Shown here piece by piece: positions 6,773 through 7,414 of a DNA stretch of 7,414 bases. The position numbers and the translations under genes are program-made. Origin of the DNA: an uncultured Bacteroidales bacterium (GTDB taxonomy: Bacteria > Bacteroidota > Bacteroidia > Bacteroidales > UBA932). The notes beneath the pieces are model-generated. The model had not been told where the DNA came from and did not search any database. It saw only the letters and a program-made list of their open reading frames with translations. How positions within the stretch are numbered: the stretch's first letter is position 1; every line of letters starts with the position of its first letter. The stretch is taken from positions 1 through 7,414 of the forward strand of contig CAMGTS010000060.1 of the NCBI GenBank assembly GCA_946062035.1, read 5' to 3'.

Positions 6773-7414
6773 CTACGCAAACAGCATCGCCACATTGAAC
6801 ACCAAGAACGATACAATCCATGCAAGGCATAGAGTATAGCAGACAGTAAACAACGCCCACTTCCAACTGCCGGTTTCATTTTTAATGGCACCGATAGTCG
6901 CTATACAAGGGAAATAGATCAGAACGAAACACATTAAGCTCAAGGCAATGGCCGGAGTCAGTTCCGCAATGGCTCTGAGCATCTCCAATGTGCTGACTAC
7001 GATCTCTTTGGCGGCGACCCCGCTCAAGACAGATACGCTTACCTTCCAGCTGAATCCGAGTGGAGCAAGCGCCGGAGTGATGAACTTCCCGATAGAAGCA
7101 AGGAACGATGTCTCCAGGTCTCCATTATTAGGAAAATAACTCAACACCCAAATAACAATCGACCCTGTAAGGATAATTGTGGCAATCTTGTGCAAGTACT
7201 GCTTCCCTTTGTCCCATGTATCGCGGAGCAAAGAGATCATCGTAGGAATCCTATAAGGCGGAAGTTCCATTACAAACGGAGTCTCGTCATCATCGAAAAG
7301 GAATTTACGGAATACTATCGCCATCAGACAGGCAAGCAATATACCGCCGAAGTACATTCCGAATATTACCAACCCTGCGGACTCTTTGAAGAATGCTCCT
7401 GCAAGCAGAAGGTA
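6773..7414 (-). CDS. feoB: Ferrous iron transporter FeoB, C-terminal 213 residues (5' end beyond the right edge)
   Basis: The frame is open from the right edge (first codon at 7414-7412) to TAG at 6775-6773, so the gene starts outside the window. A TTG at 7372 could be read as a start but lies inside a transmembrane segment. Visible FeoB features, numbered from the edge, are FF..SAG at 8-14 and the conserved ELPPYRIPT at 50-58 before the W-D-K-G loop. GVAAKEIVVSTL follows at 132-143, then IYFPCIATI at 166-174, where C170 corresponds to the family's PC motif. About five or six hydrophobic segments follow the usual gate/core arrangement. FeoB imports Fe2+ across the inner membrane, driven by an N-terminal G domain that is not seen here. 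The C-terminus ends shortly after the last helix (…VAMLFA), with no extra domain. cdaA follows 24 bases downstream. Confidence 0.95.
   Translation of the reverse strand, partial: YLLLAGAFFKESAGLVIFGMYFGGILLACLMAIVFRKFLFDDDETPFVMELPPYRIPTMISLLRDTWDKGKQYLHKIATIILTGSIVIWVLSYFPNNGDLETSFLASIGKFITPALAPLGFSWKVSVSVLSGVAAKEIVVSTLEMLRAIAELTPAIALSLMCFVLIYFPCIATIGAIKNETGSWKWALFTVCYTLCLAWIVSFLVFNVAMLFA

Noticed and set aside
7370..7372. TTG as a start codon for a 199-residue membrane protein
   Set aside because: The frame continues to the window edge with FeoB-like sequence, and the TTG is inside a predicted membrane helix. This is a truncated view of feoB.

Overview
The window looks like ordinary chromosome from a member of the Bacteroidota, most likely the order Bacteroidales. 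The evidence is a half-size glycogen/starch-synthase-like gene followed by a DUF4270 lipoprotein (a pairing I know from this group), few clear Shine-Dalgarno sites, and TAnnTTTG-type -7 boxes in intergenic DNA. I cannot name a genus. Coding density is very high. The largest gap between genes is 92 bases, so no stretch over 300 bases lacks a gene. I see no RNA genes, insertion sequences, CRISPR arrays or phage genes.

Layout, left to right. (1) Bases 1-293, + strand: the 3' end of the synthase-like gene. It appears to carry a one-base frameshift near base 42, so only its last ~85 codons read cleanly. (2) Bases 293-1696, +: a DUF4270 lipoprotein whose ATG overlaps the preceding stop codon by one base. 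(3) A 22-base convergent gap with no recognisable terminator. (4) Bases 4214-1719, -: mutS2, full length with MutS ATPase, coiled coil, KOW-like segment and Smr domain. (5) Bases 5056-4241, -: a stand-alone PHP-family phosphoesterase of the histidinol-phosphatase type, 26 bases upstream of mutS2 in the same operon. (6) A 92-base divergent promoter region. (7) Bases 5149-5925, +: a ComF-family phosphoribosyltransferase-like protein. (8) A 31-base convergent gap with only a weak 5-bp inverted repeat. (9) Bases 6748-5957, -: cdaA, a membrane diadenylate cyclase. (10) Bases 7414-6773, -: the C-terminal 213 residues of the ferrous iron transporter FeoB, upstream of cdaA and probably co-transcribed with it.

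Four transcription units are implied: synthase-DUF4270 (+), PHP-mutS2 (-), comF alone (+) and feoB-cdaA (-). They are housekeeping functions: glycan metabolism and envelope, DNA or ribosome maintenance, a DNA-uptake-related family, iron import and c-di-AMP signalling. I found no convincing undescribed system. The points most worth checking are the apparent frameshift in the first gene, two A8 tracts in mutS2 that sit between its ATPase/coil and its Smr domain, a -7-like box five bases before the cdaA start, and the gene pairings PHP-mutS2 and feoB-cdaA.
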